Assembly: GCA_027493775.1 (NCBI GenBank)
Contig: JAOSKE010000001.1
Location: forward strand, 805,651 to 869,650
Source of the DNA: Kiritimatiellia bacterium
GTDB taxonomy: Bacteria > Verrucomicrobiota > Kiritimatiellia > CAIVKH01
Length of the DNA: 64,000 nucleotides
Direction of reading: 5' to 3'
The notes below the pieces were generated by a model. That model was given only the letters and a program-made list of their open reading frames with translations, had not been told where the DNA came from and did not search any database. Made by a program: the position numbers and the translations under genes. This document shows positions 18,901 to 28,086 of the stretch, piece by piece (within the stretch, counting starts at the first letter, position 1; each line of letters opens with the position of its first letter).

Positions 18901-20000
18901 GCGTCAAACAGATACAACTCAGCCCCATCCCGCGACACGATTGACAGGGTGCCCGTTGCGGAAATTTGAATATTCGAAAAAACGCAGGCGGGGGTCTTCA
19001 CGGGTGTCGCTTTTACCACACTGCCGTTCCCGAGAAAAAGAGTCTGCCCGCCAAGGTCATAATGGTGATGAGGAGTTAATGTCCAGCCTCCCGCCATATC
19101 CCCGTTCAATACATCGCAGGTCCCGACTTGAGCATAAGAAATATCTCGCGCCGTATGGTACACAGGAATCAGGCTGGAGATATCTCCTCCACCTCCGCCC
19201 CCCTCCTCCGCCTCCGCCGCCGCCGCCTCCGCCTCCGCCTGGCGTGTCTCGATGAACATCGTTCCACGGCCCGTCGTCCGCACGGTATGGAATATCCACG
19301 ACGCCGATTGTAGTAGCCTTTGATATTGGGGGCATAACGGGCAAAGGGCTGCCGAATTCAGGCCAGGAACCAACAGGGGGCCTGACACAGCCGAACTTGC
19401 GGTGGATGGTTCACCCGACTCCATCTCCATTCGCGGAAACTCATAAGTCACTGTGGTTATTGTTCGCTCGATACGAGCCATGGTCATTCCAATTACGCGA
19501 TTGCTCGCCTCATCCAACCCATCCCACACCAAGTCCCATATCGGAGAACCGCTCACACCAGGCAGCGTTTGCTGGGCAATCGGGAATGGCAGAGGACCTG
19601 GAGACGCCCCACCAGCGTCAGGATCAACCCCGACTTCGTGCGTAAATTCTCGACCTGCGATGGTTACAACGACCTTTATATGCTGGATATTGTCGTGGGC
19701 TTCCGCATCGAACAACCGGACATGCAAAAGCCGTGGATTCGCGACGTCCGGCAAGCGCCAACTTGAATAATGCAACCCATACCCCGTTCCATATAGAGGT
19801 ACGTCTTCGCGAAAAACCATATTCTCCGGCTCGACAAAGCCCAGTTCCGGTTCCGTTACAGAGGGGTTCCCGCCCGGCGACGAACCCTCCGACTCGCCCC
19901 CATCTCCAGGATTCACCCCTTGGCCAAGACATACAGACCCCCATGTCAGCCCAAGCGAACAGAACGCCGCAAGAAAACTTGTTCTGATAATTCTTTTCAT
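15988..20000 (-). CDS. Rhs copy D: full-length secreted Rhs/YD-repeat protein (one frameshift)
   Basis: The only copy with a complete N-terminus. The start is ATG at 20000, overlapping the stop of the upstream gene (TAATG); an in-frame ATG at 20018 lies inside that gene. MKRIIRTSFLAAFCSLGLTW is a Sec signal peptide. Next come a linker, a beta-rich N-terminal domain, a low-complexity Ala/Glu then Gly6 stretch (about residue 265-285), YD repeats, and the core GRWLAKDPILFGG...DPFGLGD. The tip after it is hydrophobic (SGMAGGGLAVVLGLGFIVSDG; ATVGIADITLNYGVVVAALTG). One base is missing near 17775, where copies B and C read SGVTPPDKAEHQMDY; restoring it gives about 1337 residues. Secretion to the surface, or contact-dependent delivery, is likely; the delivery machine is not in the window. 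Confidence 0.85.
19184..19241. repeat. CTCCGC-type microsatellite inside Rhs copy D
   Basis: A run of CCTCC/GCCTCC/GCC units encodes the Ala/Glu and Gly6 stretch of Rhs D. Such a tract can change length by slippage and alter the linker or the frame. Confidence 0.6.
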
Positions 20001-20884
20001 TATGGACACTCCAGGCACGGAGGCCGACCTTCGTTCACGCCCTCGCTGTCGCTGCCCCCAGTCCCTGCGCGAATAACGGCACCCGCAATTCGACTGAGTG
20101 CACTGCTTCGGGACTTGCCCTGTATGTTGCGGGCTACCTCTATAATTTCGGGCACGCCATAATTCCTGGCCATTTCCAGAGCAGTAATACGCGAGAGGAC
20201 ACCGGCGTCCTCGTCACGCGCAATTTCCAGCGCAACGCGCTGAACGTCTTGTTCCGAATAAAATTCTGACTGACGGCGTATTCTGTCCATGGCAAGCACG
20301 GCCGTTCCGGCAATGCCTCCCTCGCGGATTGCTGTGGCTTCCGTGACAAGCTGCCGAATGTCACTCTGTCGCTTGCTGTCCAAGCGCTGATACCAGTTTA
20401 GTGTCAGATGTTGAAGGGCGTAATCGCGTTTTACCGAGTCCAGCGTGTCGTCGCGCACGATAGCCGAGAGGAACTCGGTGAGATTCTCAGGGGGAGCGGC
20501 CATTGTACAGAGCCGACCCATTGTGGCATTAATTCGCGCGTAATATTCTGAACGGGAAACGCCCGGAGGTATTTCGCGCGCAATGATATAGCGATAGTCG
20601 GCAGTCATCTCCACAACTGGGAATGTTGCCCGTCGAGACTGAAGATATGTCGCTTTCAAGATTTCGGGCACTGTCTCTGCGTTTCGCTCCGGCTCATCGC
20701 TGCCGGTCTTGACTGCTTCCTGCTCTCTTGTATCAACCATGTCCTTCAGAGTATCGAGTTCGGCGATGGATATTTTAGGCATCGTCTCATGCTTAAACAG
20801 GGCGGAGCCATGCGGTACACGAAAAAATCGAACAATAGCGATTATTCCCAGACCAAGAACCAAAACCATCAACGTGCGTCTCAC
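20000..20884 (-). CDS. Membrane-anchored helical-repeat (HEAT-like) protein of unknown function
   Basis: 294 residues. An N-terminal hydrophobic anchor (LMVLVLGLGIIAIVRFF, residues 5-21) precedes a soluble region of predicted helices. The pattern (YALQHLTLNWYQRL, AGTAVLAMDRIRR, LSRITALEMARNYG) looks like paired-helix HEAT repeats, in which residues accumulate around A.....L. The stop codon overlaps the start of Rhs copy D (TAATG), and the gene follows the giant secreted protein by 9 bases, so the three are one operon. A scaffold or assembly role for the Rhs or giant protein is possible but not shown. Confidence 0.6.
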   Translation of the reverse strand: MRRTLMVLVLGLGIIAIVRFFRVPHGSALFKHETMPKISIAELDTLKDMVDTREQEAVKTGSDEPERNAETVPEILKATYLQSRRATFPVVEMTADYRYIIAREIPPGVSRSEYYARINATMGRLCTMAAPPENLTEFLSAIVRDDTLDSVKRDYALQHLTLNWYQRLDSKRQSDIRQLVTEATAIREGGIAGTAVLAMDRIRRQSEFYSEQDVQRVALEIARDEDAGVLSRITALEMARNYGVPEIIEVARNIQGKSRSSALSRIAGAVIRAGTGGSDSEGVNEGRPPCLECP

Positions 20885-20893
20885 CGTCGTCTC

Positions 20894-21106
20894 CTATCGC
20901 ATATATCGGCCTAAAAACTCGTCCCCGTCGTAGACATCGAGGATATGACAAAACGAGGACTGTGCTTCTGCTGGCCTTATAAATTCGGCCTCGCACTGAC
21001 CGAGAGCGTCGAAATCAATGGCCGTCCACTCATTCGAGAGCAACCCGTTTGAAAAAGTGATTCCACCAACAATAATCTCGCTTCGAACCACAAGGGCATC
21101 AAACAT
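20894..21106 (-). CDS. Probable C-terminal end of the giant LamG/TSP3 protein, split off by frameshift
   Basis: 70 codons; ends GDEFLGRYMR. Its frame opens exactly where the preceding 257-codon frame stops (the two overlap by 8 bases around GATGTTTGA), and no independent ribosome binding site stands out. The sequence (ALVVRSEIIVGGITF..GLLS) reads like a continuing beta-sandwich end. It could be a separate small gene coupled by overlap, but a second frameshift in one large gene seems likelier. Confidence 0.45.
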   Translation of the reverse strand: MFDALVVRSEIIVGGITFSNGLLSNEWTAIDFDALGQCEAEFIRPAEAQSSFCHILDVYDGDEFLGRYMR

Positions 21107-21872
21107 CGGAGCTCGCTATCATTTCCGCCCCAATCAGTTGATCACCTGTGTCGCACACATTTTTAGTTGTGATATCGCCCTCGGAGGCATAGCCAAAACG
21201 GAAACCACGGACAAAAGCGTTGGTTAAAATAGGGCCGCCATCTCCCGCACGTGCGACCAGATAGCGCTCTTCGGGATCGGTTGAGAGCACGTTCAACACC
21301 CTCCCGACACCTGAACCGCTGTTTGTCTGTCGCACTGTCAACCGAGGATCATGGTCAATGATAACCACTTGGGGTAGGTTTGAACACACCCAGGTTCTAT
21401 AGACATTGACCCAGGCAACAGGGTTGCCGGGAAAGTGCCCATCAAGCACGTTTACTTCGAGAATACTCGAAACTGCAGACCCCGACGGCGGGGTATATGT
21501 GCCCACGGCATAAAACGTCCCGCTCTCATTAAAAGTATGGACTACGGGAGAAATTACGCCCGTATTGTAATTCGTTACGCCCAGAACCGAAATTACCACA
21601 GTACCAGTGGTCGCCTCCGGTGGAATTGCAGTTAGTAGCAAAGCGTCACCTTTTCTTATCGTCAACGAGTCGGCTTCGAGAATGTTCGTTGGTTTCCATG
21701 CAACCGAATTTGTTCTGACTTTCCCGCCACTCTGAAATGAGACCGTAAACGGTGTTGCGACGTCAGGTGCAAGCGGAATATTCGCATACCACTGCGAACC
21801 GGCTCCATGGTGGAGACTGCCGGTTGAAATATTCATAAAGGGAAGATAAGGGTCTGCACCCTCTCTACACAT
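21099..21872 (-). CDS. C-terminal domain of the giant LamG/TSP3 protein, split off by frameshift
   Basis: 257 codons beginning within the last bases of the 2081-codon frame. The sensible sequence starts at EGADPYLPFMN, which continues the upstream ...SPACVE when one or two bases near 21858-21870 (a CTCTCT stretch) are corrected. Content: beta-rich domain with GAGSQWYANIPL, a TPFTVSFQSGGKVRTNSV strand pair, DSLTIRKGDALLLTAIPP and TWVCSNLP. No membrane anchor or sorting signal is seen at the end. Unknown function; probably the outermost or membrane-proximal C-terminal region of the secreted protein. Confidence 0.6.
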   Translation of the reverse strand: MCREGADPYLPFMNISTGSLHHGAGSQWYANIPLAPDVATPFTVSFQSGGKVRTNSVAWKPTNILEADSLTIRKGDALLLTAIPPEATTGTVVISVLGVTNYNTGVISPVVHTFNESGTFYAVGTYTPPSGSAVSSILEVNVLDGHFPGNPVAWVNVYRTWVCSNLPQVVIIDHDPRLTVRQTNSGSGVGRVLNVLSTDPEERYLVARAGDGGPILTNAFVRGFRFGYASEGDITTKNVCDTGDQLIGAEMIASSDV

Positions 21873-24800
21873 GCAGGACTGGTGGCGCTTATGAGGGTCG
21901 AGCTATAGACGCCACTCAACCGATTCAATCGCCTCTCCACCCAGTCTTTGACCCCATTTGCATTTTCGTCCGGCCCGGATATGGACAAAATGCGCAACTG
22001 CCGCAGCCGCAGAAAGCGATCACTGGAATGGTTATCCCAGAAAACACGAATTGTATGGCTGCCTGCGGGCAGCCAAGGAAGCATACAGCCCGCCTTCGCC
22101 ATGCGGCCGAAAGAAGATATCAGACTAATGCGTTCAACAAACACTCCATCCACGCTAATACGTAATTCAAGGGTTTTACTCCATTGGTTGGAATAATAAT
22201 TCGCACCCATAATTTCGAGGCGATAGACATCGCCCGTGACAAAATTAACTTCGTACTCCAGATACCCCCTTCGTCCGTCGGCAACGGCATCCGTGTCCTC
22301 GGTTCGCCAGTCCCCCAGGCTCTGCGAAAAAGCTGCTCCATCCACCTCAAAAGCCGTCCCAAATCCACTAAAATCCGCTCGACCGGGATCACTATGCAGA
22401 TCAAACACCTCGAAAGCGTCTGACAATCCATCCAGGTCGCTATCTTCTGCACGCGGATTTGTACCCATCTGGTATTCCTGAAAATTTGTGAGACCATCCC
22501 CATCCAGATCCGAGTTGGCGTCGGCGGCGGAAGAGGGATTCAATCCATAAACAACCTCCCAGAGGTCACCCATACCATCCGAATCGGTGTCATCCATATT
22601 CGGGTTACATCCGTACCTGTATTCATCAATATTCATCAAACCGTCAGCATCTGTATCGGCTATTGCATCCGTTGGGTCGCCTGGTGCCAGCCCATATTGC
22701 AGCTCCCACCAATCAGGGATCCCATCGTGATCCGTGTCCGGGCTAACTGAAACGGATATGTCATCAAAATAAACGTGTCCGGCGCCGCCCACGTCCATTG
22801 TCGGTGAGACCGCGCGAAGCGTTATGTGCGCGGATACCGCTAAATTTGGAACCAAACTTGTAATGGAAAATACATGCCATGTGTCTGGTGAATTCGTACT
22901 GTATAGTCGAGCTTCGTCGGTTCTCATGAATGCGCCACTGTTAGAGCCGTCGAGATACTCAATCGCAATCGAGCCGTACCGATCAAGAGTCAGTGGGCTG
23001 GGATCAAACTCATTTGTTGAACTCGGTGTAAACATATAACCCCGGATTACTAACTCTTCACCGGGGTGAACATCGATTTCTTGATACGCACCATTTACAC
23101 CATATGAGCAAAAGGCACGATCACCGCCTCGATATATGTTCGTCACTATGCCCAACTCGTCACCAAAGGTACTCCAACGCCCATTTACGCCGACGGTGCC
23201 ACTTTCAAAACCGCCGTCAAGCAGGCGTCGCGGCGCGTGTCTCAAAGTGTAGTCACGATCAAAATAATCTTTGCCCAGCAATTGAACTCCAAATGGCCAG
23301 TTGTTTGTAATATAGCCTGCGGCACCTGAGTCTTCAGGCCGAAAGCGGGCATTTAGATACGTTTCATCGTACACCACGCCTGCCTTGACTGACCGAATGC
23401 GGGGTGAATAGTAAACAGCGAATCTCTGTGTCGCGGCATAGGCTGGCATGCTCCATGCGGCTCTATAAACCTGAACGGTGTAGATACCGAGACTGGGTAA
23501 AGCATGAAATCGGCTATTTGCCGAAATAGTCACCGCCGTGTAGCTGGAGGCCGACACCCAAAGATCAGTCCAGCCAGAACCCTCGGGCTGCCAAGAAAAA
23601 CGAACGTCGGCCATTGCGGTCTCTCCCGGTCCAAGAACAGCATTTGTTGGACCAAGAAAGAAGATGACCTTTTTATTGGAGTCATAATCCTCCATGGCAA
23701 ACCGCTGCCATAGCCCGGGAACCATCTCCCAAGTCGACGACGAAAAATCAGGACTATTATGGAAAAGCCAGTTTCGATTGAGGCCAGAAGAAGCAAGTCC
23801 GTTTGTAGGATTTAAGCCATAAAACACTGCGGCCCCATCATCTATTCCGTCGCCATCCGAGTCATAAAGATCGGAACGCGTTCCCCAATCAAGCTCGCCA
23901 TCAACATAGCCATCACCATTCATATCTAACCCCCAAGGATACAGGGTTGTACTTATGATTCCGTCGAATCCGTCGACTAATCCGTCGCCATCCGTATCGA
24001 AATCAGTGGGATTAGTCCCATAATCAAGCTCACCATCCACAAAACCATCGGCATTGGCGTCCGCTCCTTGGGGATATAGATTCGTCGAGACGATCCCGCC
24101 CCAGCCATCGATAAGTCCGTCACCATCAGAATCAAAAATAAAGGGGTTTGAATCCAATATATACTCTTCGGCATTGCTCAACCCATCGCCATCCGCATCC
24201 CCGAGGGCGTCGTACATCGTGGCCACGTCGTTGCTGGAGAGAGCGGAGGTGTAGAGACGAACGTCGTCGAGCTGGCCTTTCCAAAAATAGCTGTCGCCCG
24301 GATCGTTGGCCCACCCAATGCGCAGGTCCGATTGCAGGGCGGGCGAAAAATTTCCACTGGCGGAGGCGACTTCCATGCCGTCGCGATAGAGACGGGTGGT
24401 CGAACCGTCGCGGGTCAGGGCGATATGCGTCCACTTTCCGGTAATCGGGGACTGATGAAGCGGGAAGGAGCTTCCACCGGCACAAGTAGCAAGAAAACCG
24501 GCTGTGCCATCGTTGTAGTTGTCCCAACCGAGCCAGAAACCTTTGTACTGGTATCCACAGAGATCGAAATCGGCGATGATGGAGGGAAAATGCGAGGTGA
24601 AGGTTCCGTCGAGATTTACCCAGGCGCTGGCCGTAAATGTCGAACCCGTTATCATGGCCACGGACTGCAAGACTCTGACGTAATCGTCCGTGCCATCGAA
24701 CGACAAGGCGCCGCCCAAAATGCCAGAGGTCCATGCGTTGGGCGGCAAGTTGACTAATTGCCCGTGGTAGTTCGCTGATGCGGAATTATAGGCGTTGGTT

Positions 24801-27800
24801 CCCGACATTTCATCGAACTTCCACCAGCCCTCGCCCTCTGCGGGCACACGTGAAGTCGGATTAAACCCATGCAGGATCTCCCACCAATCCGGCATCCCGT
24901 CTGCGTCGGAGTCGGGATCGATGAGCACAAGGTTTGCATTCGTTGTGCTTTGCGCCAGCAAAATAGGGTTGTTGCTATACGCTCCCCATGCCTCCGCATC
25001 GTCTTGCGATGCATTCGTGTTCGAATCCCGATATGCCTTCAACCGGTAGCTGGTCTGATTGGGAATATTGCTGATCGTGTATGGGCCAGGACCGGGAATC
25101 GTTGTCGTGAAGAGGGAGAGGTTTGTTCCGGAACCTGTCGCATACAGGCTCGCTACTTCGTCGCCATCGAGGGTACGCGCGTAGATTTTCACCTCGTCAA
25201 TGCGCCCCTTCCAGTAGCGATTGGGCGCCGTTGAGTATCCGTTTCCGATGGCCACGTTGTCCATGGATGGGTTGAGGCCCACCGTTCCACCCTGTCCCTG
25301 ATGGGAGGAGTGAAACTTGTACGTCCCGTTGTAGTACCCCCACGCATTGCTCCGATTCCACGTCAGGACGATGTGTTGCCAGCTTGCCGTTGGCATGCTG
25401 GCGGTGTACCAGCACTGGCCGGTCAGACCCAGGCCGCCCCCGATAAATTCCCCCGTGCTGTAGGCTTCAAACCGAATGCAGTCGTCCCATCCGGCATAGT
25501 CTGTGGTGAACGGGTTTCGCCAGCTTTCCACTTCATCGGGGTTAACCCAGTAGGAAATGGTTCCTTCGGGCAGTACCCCCATGGGGCCAACAAGGATGTG
25601 ATCGTTGGTGCCGTCATACCAATAAGCGCCGCCGCGATAGCCATTTGTGACATAAACAGCGCCGTTAACGATTCCAGTATAAAGCGGTGAGATCAGGTTT
25701 GAAACGCGACTCGTGTTCGGAATGTCGAAATCGTAGTGAAGCAGAAGCCCGGCTTCGATTTCGGCGCTCACAATGATCGGCCCAGTTTGTCGCCCGCCAT
25801 ACGTGATCACGCCGGCAAGGTTGACGGGATAAGAATCGGGCTTAGTCGGATCGGTGCCTGCCTGGAGTTCCAACCAGTCAGCGGCGCCATCGCCGTCGCT
25901 ATCGGGATCATACAGATCAATATCCACGCCGACCTTGTCAGCGCCCAAGAGAAAGCCGTTGCCATCATAAAACCCGACGGGCTCAAAATAATCTCGCATG
26001 CCATTTCCGTTGCTGTCCAGCCAGGCCATTACCCAGTAGTTGCTCAGAGTCGGCACGTGCGCGAATGAATAGGCGCCTGTGGTTGATTGGGAGGTGGTGC
26101 GCGTGTATTCGTCCGTGAAGCTGCTGCGGTAAATCCCCGCAATTTCCGCATCGGTCAAGGTGGCGCGATAAAGCTGCACTTCGTCCATGAGGCCCCTAAA
26201 GGTCCAACCAGCTCCAGGGGACAGGTCGCCCAGGGCAGCGGTTACGTTATTGGATCGAATGGGCTGCGTGGCGAACACCGCGCTGGTGGCCACGAGACTG
26301 CCGTTCAGATAGAGCTTCGTTTGGACGCCGTTATAGGTTGCGAAGAGGTGCTGCCAGACGCCGTTGGTGATAATTGAGTCCTTAATGGCATCGCGAACAC
26401 CATTTTGGTCAGCCGGCAGTATGCGCGTTTCAACACTCGATCCGTTGTTAGCCAAAATCATGTAGAGAGAGTCATCCCCAAAATAGGTCTTGCCCAATAT
26501 GCCACCGAGCCAGATGCCAGGCTCGGCCTGAATCCATGCGCCCCAACTCAGATTGTTGATGCCGACGGCCTGATATAGTTTTCCGAGTGTGATGGTGTCA
26601 TTCCCGTCGAACGAATAGGCGCCGCCATGCTTGCCATTCGTTGTCCAGGTCGCCCCATTGACGGTCAGCGGAGTCTGCCAGGCGCTGTTGTCATACGTCG
26701 GTCTTGTGGCATCAAAACTCAATGATAACGCCGGTTGGTTTGTGATTACGGGATAAGCGGTGAGCTGAATGTGCAAGGCGCCCGTCTGTGATCCCGTGTA
26801 GCCGATTCGGCCGCTGAGCGTTGCTGGGAATGAGGCAGGGTTCAGTGGGTCGGCGCCATAAAATATTTCGAAAAAGTCCGTAGCGCCATCCCCGTCGCTA
26901 TCAGCGGACTGAGGGTCAGTGCCCAATGCGTATTCTTGAGCATCGCTCAATCCGTCGCCATCCGTATCTGTCACGAAAAGATCGGAATAATCAATCCCTG
27001 CATCAAAAATTCCGTTCCCGTTGCTGTCCTCTATAAAGTCAGCCAGCCCATCGCCATCCGCGTCATTCGTCGTGCCGTAATGGAAGCCGATATCCACAAT
27101 GGAATTGGTCTCGCGCAACCCGCTCGCATCCGTAGTGTAGTGGTACATTCCCACGGCATCGGCATTGGTTCCACCCGCGTTGACTGCGGGGCTGCCTGGG
27201 TGAAGATAGTTGGAACCATACGGACCGGTGACAAAGGTATTTGAGCCGAGGGAAACGACCGATCCCCCCATCCATCCTGCAGGCACGTCATAGGCGGCAT
27301 TCTCATGGATACTCGCCATGCCCAAAACAGTATTGGACGCAAAAGCATGTGTGATGGTGTAAAAGATATTGCGTCGCAATTCCAAGTTGGTAATGCCGCC
27401 CGCAGCGTTTACCGCCCAGTTGGTCAGTTGATAAAAGGTCTGTTGTGTGATGCGCACTTCCGGGCTGGCGGCATATACGCCTTCGGCGCCATCGCGGATC
27501 AAGACGTTGTTCAGCACGCCAGTGGTTCCGCCGCCCGCAACGCTGATACCGCGCCGACAAAACAAGAGTTGTGCGTCTTGCACGGTTTGGACACCCGCAC
27601 CGTTGAGTTCAAGCGCCGTCTCTGCATATTTGACTATTATCCCGCTCAAGCTATTCGTCCCGCCGTCCACAATGAATGCGCGGGGGTAGCGATGGGTGAG
27701 CGGGTCCATCCCGCCGTAGCCGGTAATCATTTCGCCGTGATTCGTGTCGGCGGCCGAGGTGAAGATGGCCGGATTGAGCAAATGCGCGCGCGATTCCACG

Positions 27801-28078
27801 TGTGCGCCGTTGATCAATTGGATATATCCGTTGGTCGCAAACTTGACGACTGCGCCGGGCTCGATTGTCAACGTGGAGCCGGAAAGAACCAGCGCGTTGC
27901 TGACGTAATACGTCCGGCCATTCTGCAGGATGATATCCGCCGTGTTTGTGCCGGTGTACGCAATATAGTCCATGACCAGATGCGCCTTGTTGCGCGGACT
28001 GTAGCGCACGAAACCAGATGTCGCTTCATCTTTTCCAACAATACGGTTCGCCCGTTCATGAGGGCGTAGCGGCGGCAC
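21833..28078 (-). CDS. Giant secreted beta-helix / LamG / thrombospondin type 3 repeat protein, main part
   Basis: 2081 codons. Order of domains: right-handed beta-helix region (residues about 50-330; TIEPGAVVKF is a typical first coil); calcium-binding TSP3 repeats (DADGDGLADF, DTDGDGLSDAQEYALGTDP, DSDGDGATDFFEIFYG); three LamG/jelly-roll domains (GGAYSFDGNDTITLG, GGAYWYDGTNDHILVG, GGALSFDGTDDYVRV, each followed by W...Y.NG/RDG strands); more TSP3 repeats; a carbohydrate-binding-like sandwich (GGFESGTVG, HPGEELVIRGY); further TSP3; and a PA14-like sandwich. Probably a Ca2+-rigidified adhesin or polysaccharide-binding surface protein. The listed start (MPPLRPHERAN) is internal; the true N-terminus is the adjoining segment 28087-29145, separated by an A7/T7 tract indel. 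Confidence 0.8.
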   Translation of the reverse strand: MPPLRPHERANRIVGKDEATSGFVRYSPRNKAHLVMDYIAYTGTNTADIILQNGRTYYVSNALVLSGSTLTIEPGAVVKFATNGYIQLINGAHVESRAHLLNPAIFTSAADTNHGEMITGYGGMDPLTHRYPRAFIVDGGTNSLSGIIVKYAETALELNGAGVQTVQDAQLLFCRRGISVAGGGTTGVLNNVLIRDGAEGVYAASPEVRITQQTFYQLTNWAVNAAGGITNLELRRNIFYTITHAFASNTVLGMASIHENAAYDVPAGWMGGSVVSLGSNTFVTGPYGSNYLHPGSPAVNAGGTNADAVGMYHYTTDASGLRETNSIVDIGFHYGTTNDADGDGLADFIEDSNGNGIFDAGIDYSDLFVTDTDGDGLSDAQEYALGTDPQSADSDGDGATDFFEIFYGADPLNPASFPATLSGRIGYTGSQTGALHIQLTAYPVITNQPALSLSFDATRPTYDNSAWQTPLTVNGATWTTNGKHGGAYSFDGNDTITLGKLYQAVGINNLSWGAWIQAEPGIWLGGILGKTYFGDDSLYMILANNGSSVETRILPADQNGVRDAIKDSIITNGVWQHLFATYNGVQTKLYLNGSLVATSAVFATQPIRSNNVTAALGDLSPGAGWTFRGLMDEVQLYRATLTDAEIAGIYRSSFTDEYTRTTSQSTTGAYSFAHVPTLSNYWVMAWLDSNGNGMRDYFEPVGFYDGNGFLLGADKVGVDIDLYDPDSDGDGAADWLELQAGTDPTKPDSYPVNLAGVITYGGRQTGPIIVSAEIEAGLLLHYDFDIPNTSRVSNLISPLYTGIVNGAVYVTNGYRGGAYWYDGTNDHILVGPMGVLPEGTISYWVNPDEVESWRNPFTTDYAGWDDCIRFEAYSTGEFIGGGLGLTGQCWYTASMPTASWQHIVLTWNRSNAWGYYNGTYKFHSSHQGQGGTVGLNPSMDNVAIGNGYSTAPNRYWKGRIDEVKIYARTLDGDEVASLYATGSGTNLSLFTTTIPGPGPYTISNIPNQTSYRLKAYRDSNTNASQDDAEAWGAYSNNPILLAQSTTNANLVLIDPDSDADGMPDWWEILHGFNPTSRVPAEGEGWWKFDEMSGTNAYNSASANYHGQLVNLPPNAWTSGILGGALSFDGTDDYVRVLQSVAMITGSTFTASAWVNLDGTFTSHFPSIIADFDLCGYQYKGFWLGWDNYNDGTAGFLATCAGGSSFPLHQSPITGKWTHIALTRDGSTTRLYRDGMEVASASGNFSPALQSDLRIGWANDPGDSYFWKGQLDDVRLYTSALSSNDVATMYDALGDADGDGLSNAEEYILDSNPFIFDSDGDGLIDGWGGIVSTNLYPQGADANADGFVDGELDYGTNPTDFDTDGDGLVDGFDGIISTTLYPWGLDMNGDGYVDGELDWGTRSDLYDSDGDGIDDGAAVFYGLNPTNGLASSGLNRNWLFHNSPDFSSSTWEMVPGLWQRFAMEDYDSNKKVIFFLGPTNAVLGPGETAMADVRFSWQPEGSGWTDLWVSASSYTAVTISANSRFHALPSLGIYTVQVYRAAWSMPAYAATQRFAVYYSPRIRSVKAGVVYDETYLNARFRPEDSGAAGYITNNWPFGVQLLGKDYFDRDYTLRHAPRRLLDGGFESGTVGVNGRWSTFGDELGIVTNIYRGGDRAFCSYGVNGAYQEIDVHPGEELVIRGYMFTPSSTNEFDPSPLTLDRYGSIAIEYLDGSNSGAFMRTDEARLYSTNSPDTWHVFSITSLVPNLAVSAHITLRAVSPTMDVGGAGHVYFDDISVSVSPDTDHDGIPDWWELQYGLAPGDPTDAIADTDADGLMNIDEYRYGCNPNMDDTDSDGMGDLWEVVYGLNPSSAADANSDLDGDGLTNFQEYQMGTNPRAEDSDLDGLSDAFEVFDLHSDPGRADFSGFGTAFEVDGAAFSQSLGDWRTEDTDAVADGRRGYLEYEVNFVTGDVYRLEIMGANYYSNQWSKTLELRISVDGVFVERISLISSFGRMAKAGCMLPWLPAGSHTIRVFWDNHSSDRFLRLRQLRILSISGPDENANGVKDWVERRLNRLSGVYSSTLISATSPACVERVQTLIFPL

Positions 28079-28086
28079 GTTCAGAG

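Noticed and set aside
1..20000. Prophage or integrative element
   Set aside because: No integrase, capsid, portal, terminase or conjugation gene is visible; the region is explained by Rhs cassettes, IS and REP elements.
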